Source: JAGOBX01 sp017999075 [NCBI: Candidatus Babelota bacterium]
GTDB lineage: Bacteria > JAGOBX01
DNA length: 14,558 nucleotides
Direction of reading: 5' to 3'
Assembly (NCBI GenBank): GCA_017999075.1
Contig: JAGOBX010000036.1
Location: forward strand, 1 to 14,558
The position numbers were made by a program, and so were the translations under genes. The notes under the pieces were generated by a model. The model ran no database searches. It saw nothing but the letters and a program-made list of their open reading frames with translations, and was not told the origin of the DNA. Below are positions 11,992 to 14,558 of the stretch, piece after piece. Position 1 is the stretch's first letter; the number at the start of each line of letters is the position of its first letter.

Positions 11992-12252
11992 TTATTCGTA
12001 ATGAGTCCACATACGAATTATTTTAATGGTTTTAATATCTGGCAAAATTTCATAAACCAATCTGTGTTGAATATTTATTCGCCGCGAATAAGCGCCTGAT
12101 AAATCACCCATTAATTTTTCAGAATAAGGCGGCTGTTGATAGGGATTGCTTTTAAGTATATCAAGTAAATATTGCGTTTTATTTTTTAATCCCGCTGATG
12201 ATATTTTTAGCGCATCTTTTTGAGCTTGTTTGGTATAAACAATATTCCACAT
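11992..12252 (-). CDS. yoeB: YoeB/Txe family toxin (ribosome-dependent mRNA endonuclease)
   Basis: An 86-aa RelE-superfamily toxin of the Txe/YoeB group, which cleaves mRNA in the ribosomal A site when free of its antitoxin. The signature is complete: YSEKLMGDLSGAYSRRINIQHRLVYEI (43-69) and the end MWTHYE. Residues corresponding to the E. coli YoeB catalytic set are present: Glu45 (for Glu46), Arg64 (for Arg65), His84 and Tyr85. The length equals that of the family, so it appears intact. It starts 6 bases after the antitoxin stop codon with a weak ribosome site overlapping the antitoxin end, which implies translational coupling and autoregulation by the antitoxin complex. Confidence 0.95.
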   Translation of the reverse strand: MWNIVYTKQAQKDALKISSAGLKNKTQYLLDILKSNPYQQPPYSEKLMGDLSGAYSRRINIQHRLVYEILPDIKTIKIIRMWTHYE

Positions 12253-12258
12253 CTCATC

Positions 12259-12498
12259 TTACCATTTTAATGATTCGGAACATTCGTTAATCGGAGTTTT
12301 AAGCCCTTTCTTGATACTTTCGGTCATTCCTGTTATTGATTGCAAATATAAAGTTTCGGATATAGCCCGCCAGTCCTGCTCTGATAGTAAAACGGCATTT
12401 TGTCGGCCTGACAAAAATACGGGTTCATTTATTGTAGATACTTTTTTGATTAATCTGTTAATACTTGTTTTTGGTTTATTAACATCAACTACTATCAT
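12259..12498 (-). CDS. yefM: YefM/Phd family antitoxin
   Basis: A 79-aa antitoxin that binds YoeB through its C-terminus and its own promoter through the N-terminal Phd fold. The core SGRQNAVLLSEQDWRAISETL (30-50) is the Phd/YefM signature, and the tail, through GMTESIKKGLKTPINECSES, is typical of antitoxins paired with Txe/YoeB toxins. AGGGGGG precedes the ATG by about 4 bases. It comes first in the operon, as usual in this family. There are no truncations, so the module is probably functional. Confidence 0.94.
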   Translation of the reverse strand: MIVVDVNKPKTSINRLIKKVSTINEPVFLSGRQNAVLLSEQDWRAISETLYLQSITGMTESIKKGLKTPINECSESLKW

Positions 12499-12524
12499 AA
12501 TACCCCCCCTTTAATTTGTTATTT

Positions 12525-12552
12525 AATATACTAATATTTAATAAAAAAACAA
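12525..12552 (-). promoter_or_regulatory. Candidate promoter of the antitoxin-toxin operon
   Basis: On the minus strand, TTGTTT (12552-12547) and TATATT (12530-12525) are 16 bases apart, about 27 bases ahead of the antitoxin ATG. The AT-rich partial palindrome around the -10 could be the autoregulatory operator, but I see no clear-cut repeat. Confidence 0.45.
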
Positions 12553-12553
12553 G

Positions 12554-14035
12554 TTAAGTTATAGTTAATGTTTCCAATTCACGCAAAATATGAATAAGCC
12601 CTTCAGTATCGAGTTTGCAGTATTCAAGCAGATTTCGGCGTGTTTTATTTTTATCAGCTTCAGCTACTTCAGTAAAAGCAATGCGCATATATTCATTTGA
12701 CGCAAACAGACCATTGGATATTTCCAAACCGGAATATGATTTGCCTGTAAGCGCCGGCAACACTGCTTTGACAGACGCGCTGCCCTTCTGCGCCGGATGA
12801 TAATAATGAAAGGAATTGAACGGCGCGAACAAATCAACAAAACGCGGTAAAATACTATTAACCCAATTTTTAAATTTAGGATATGCGTGCGCATTTTCTT
12901 TTAGCCGCAACTTTTCAAAACTCATATTATACGCCATTATAGATCCTTTATTGCCGATTAATTTATATAATGATTCCATTATTTCAATGCGCGGATCGCC
13001 ATCGCCAGACGCAAGATATTCAAAATGCTGCGGCGCGCTATTCAACTCATTCACAATATGCAATGAATACTGGAATGTAACCTGCACATACGGTTTGATT
13101 TTATCAAATAGCGGCACCGCAGTGCTGAATGTCTCGAAATCAAGTATATACAATGGAAATTCTAATTTATTCAGAAATTTTTTTAGGGCGGGTTTATCAA
13201 TATGCGGCTGACAGGTTTGCGCTGTCTGCACTTGTATTTTATGAGTTTTATTCAATTCAACGCTGGCAGGTATATTAGCAAGTTCAAAAATGCCGTCTCT
13301 GATAAATTCATACGCTTTTTTCTTAGCGCGGCGCAACTGAAAAATACTGTAATTCTTGCCTGCATATTCATCGCACAATTTAGAATACAGCGGACAATGA
13401 TATGGGAAAAAACAATGGTCGCCGCATTCGATACGCGGTGTTTTTTTCTGATTCATAATCGTGCTGAAATCCATTATCATTTTTTCAATTTCAGCCATTA
13501 TTTCCGCGACTTTTTTTGTAATATCAATTTTTACGAACAGATTATTAATATCAAGTTCGCCGCAGCGTTCGTAATTTTTATTTATGTGCATTATAAAACA
13601 TTTGTTGATTTTTATGCCCGCGCCTTCGCAGCAATATCTTTGGAAAGCAACATCAAAAATATGAATATCTTTTACAGCATTAGCGCTTTTGACTTCAATA
13701 ATATCAAACTTACCTGATTTGACAGGCGCGAGAATATCGTTTCTGGCAAAACCATTTCCAAAGACAAATCCGGGTTCAAATAATGCTTTACACGAATTCG
13801 AAAATTTTTGTGTTTCAGCAATTCCGTTATCAAAACCGTTTTCCCAATTGATTTCTATTCCGTCAGGAAACATTTGTTTAGCATATTGTCCAACCATCAA
13901 CCCTTGGTCAAATGCTGATTGTTCGTTTGAATTTTCAGCTAACTGCGCTTTGTCATTGCAGAAATACCATAATAATTTCGCGCATTGCGCGCCTTTCAAA
14001 AATGTAGTTTTTGTTAGATATTTTTTTGTTATCAT
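12554..14035 (-). CDS. DUF2779-type protein: Cas4/RecB-like nuclease fused to a DEDDy exonuclease domain
   Basis: A 493-aa protein with two nuclease-like modules. The N-terminal half matches PD-(D/E)XK nucleases of the Cas4/RecB group: Asp100 in FARNDIL, the EVK motif (114-116) in FDIIEVKSA, and Gln132/Tyr134 in DVAFQRY. Cys18 together with the cluster CGDHCFFPYHC (204-214) and Cys221 resembles the Cas4 and AddB iron-sulfur arrangement. The C-terminal half resembles an RNase H-like 3'-5' exonuclease: LDFET (298-302, Asp299 and Glu301), YNMSFE (369-374), FVDLF (399-403) and YCKLD (472-476), a YX3D motif of the DEDDy kind. I recall this C-terminal region as DUF2779 in Pfam. The start ATG at 14035 has only a weak ribosome site. 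It is an intact single gene; there are no cas1 or cas2 neighbours. Its role is probably DNA or RNA processing. Confidence 0.85.
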   Translation of the reverse strand: MITKKYLTKTTFLKGAQCAKLLWYFCNDKAQLAENSNEQSAFDQGLMVGQYAKQMFPDGIEINWENGFDNGIAETQKFSNSCKALFEPGFVFGNGFARNDILAPVKSGKFDIIEVKSANAVKDIHIFDVAFQRYCCEGAGIKINKCFIMHINKNYERCGELDINNLFVKIDITKKVAEIMAEIEKMIMDFSTIMNQKKTPRIECGDHCFFPYHCPLYSKLCDEYAGKNYSIFQLRRAKKKAYEFIRDGIFELANIPASVELNKTHKIQVQTAQTCQPHIDKPALKKFLNKLEFPLYILDFETFSTAVPLFDKIKPYVQVTFQYSLHIVNELNSAPQHFEYLASGDGDPRIEIMESLYKLIGNKGSIMAYNMSFEKLRLKENAHAYPKFKNWVNSILPRFVDLFAPFNSFHYYHPAQKGSASVKAVLPALTGKSYSGLEISNGLFASNEYMRIAFTEVAEADKNKTRRNLLEYCKLDTEGLIHILRELETLTIT

Positions 14036-14359
14036 AAATCAAAGCATAATACTGTTATACTGCAATTACAGATTAAAGTTTGCAGATTATCAGAAAAAAT
14101 TAATTTTTTCAATTTAATATTATAATTCATTTTTGTTAAATATAATTTCATTTCAGGAAAAATGCGATATATTTTTATATTATGATTTCAGTTCCCTCTC
14201 TCAACCCTTAAACTTCCTATCCAAGCACCGTGGCATGATTTCTTTTTTGTAACCTGTATTTTAAAATCATTGCTCAAAATGCTTTTGACAGCCGCACTTT
14301 ATATTCACTTTATGACTATATTTTAATATTATTCCACCACCCATTTGATTGATTTAAAT
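14036..14359. other. Non-coding gap with no recognised content
   Basis: These 324 AT-rich bases separate the DUF2779 gene from the truncated gene at the window edge. I see no ORF with a ribosome site, no hairpin of note and no exact copy of the shared promoter. Minus-strand candidates for the DUF2779 promoter are weak (CTGCAA with a 20-base spacer to TATAAC at 14059-14054). Confidence 0.5.
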
Positions 14360-14558
14360 TTAAAAATAAATACTGTCTGCTATCGAGCTTTTATCTAAAT
14401 CATCATCTATTAATCTCTGCATATATCGCCGGCTTGAAATAACGCCTGTTTCTAATATCTCAATTATCACATACGCCAAATGTCTGTCATAACTGCCAGG
14501 CTGAATAATATGCGCTCTGCCTAATGTATTTTCCCATATTCCTGTAACAGTCGGCGAT
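14360..14558 (-). CDS. C-terminal end of a gene cut by the window edge (65 codons)
   Basis: One minus-strand frame stays open from the window edge (first full codon 14557-14555) to TAA at 14362-14360, giving 65 residues. The sequence ends with RRYMQRLIDDDLDKSSIADSIYF after YDRHLAYVIIEILETGVIS. Composition is protein-like (mixed charges, regular hydrophobics), unlike the adjacent non-coding gap. There is no start in the window and I recognise no family. It runs in the same direction as the DUF2779 gene, 324 bases upstream of it. Confidence 0.6.
   Translation of the reverse strand, partial: SPTVTGIWENTLGRAHIIQPGSYDRHLAYVIIEILETGVISSRRYMQRLIDDDLDKSSIADSIYF

Noticed and set aside
14054-14085. 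Seventh shared promoter ahead of the DUF2779 gene
   Set aside because: CTGCAA is followed by a 20-base spacer to TATAAC and lacks TTTTGCAAC, so it does not meet the pattern of the other six.
12615-14117. Several plus-strand ORFs opposite the DUF2779 gene
   Set aside because: They are antisense shadows without ribosome sites, and the minus-strand protein has clear motifs throughout.

Overview
This is a low-GC bacterial window. Strong Shine-Dalgarno sites (AGGAGG, GGAGG, GAGGTG) and ATG starts dominate, and nothing suggests an unusual genetic code. It contains no rRNA, tRNA, ribosomal protein or other marker that would fix the taxonomy, so I do not name a phylum. The long, hairpin-rich intergenic stretches, tandem microrepeats, a toxin-antitoxin pair, orphan genes and recent segmental duplication look like accessory chromosomal DNA of a poorly sampled bacterium. 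No integrase, transposase, capsid or CRISPR signature was seen.

Layout. 1-3209: a ClpP-like serine protease, a tract of tandem microrepeats, and a winged-helix AAA ATPase with a degenerate second ATPase-like domain, closed by a terminator. 3210-3841: hairpin elements only. 3842-7213: a 102-aa orphan gene, a SAM methyltransferase plus a family-4-like uracil-DNA glycosylase, and a DnaB-type RecA-core ATPase without the usual N-terminal domain. The orphan and the DnaB-like gene sit between the same pair of flanking repeats, as if one gene had been swapped for another in a duplicated slot. 7230-8464 (minus): a two-helix membrane protein and a 187-aa protein in one unit. 8540-9240: palindromes. 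9327-9644: a small Cys-rich, zinc-ribbon-like protein. 9727-11607 (minus): two uncharacterised proteins in one unit. 11683-12498 (minus): a 72-aa orphan and a YefM/YoeB toxin-antitoxin pair. 12554-14035 (minus): a DUF2779-type protein fusing a Cas4/RecB-like nuclease domain with a DEDDy-type exonuclease domain. 14360-14558 (minus): the C-terminal end of a gene cut by the window edge.

The most notable signal is a promoter shared by six separate transcription units on both strands: TTTTGCAACY, then 17 bases, then G, then a TATAAT-like -10. The distance from TTGCAA to the -10 is exactly 19 bases in all six. It precedes the ClpP-like gene, the 102-aa orphan, the truncated DnaB, the membrane protein unit, the zinc-ribbon protein and the 72-aa orphan. 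The toxin-antitoxin pair and the 11607 unit have candidate ordinary promoters instead. This suggests a co-regulated accessory gene set, or a lineage-specific promoter class. What the set does together is unknown; protease/ATPase and replicative-helicase-like components hint at protein quality control and DNA metabolism, but that is inference.

A second theme is short elements made of two small hairpins inside an outer inverted repeat. Two copies share one skeleton yet differ in their stem bases, with every change compensated on the other side of the stem.
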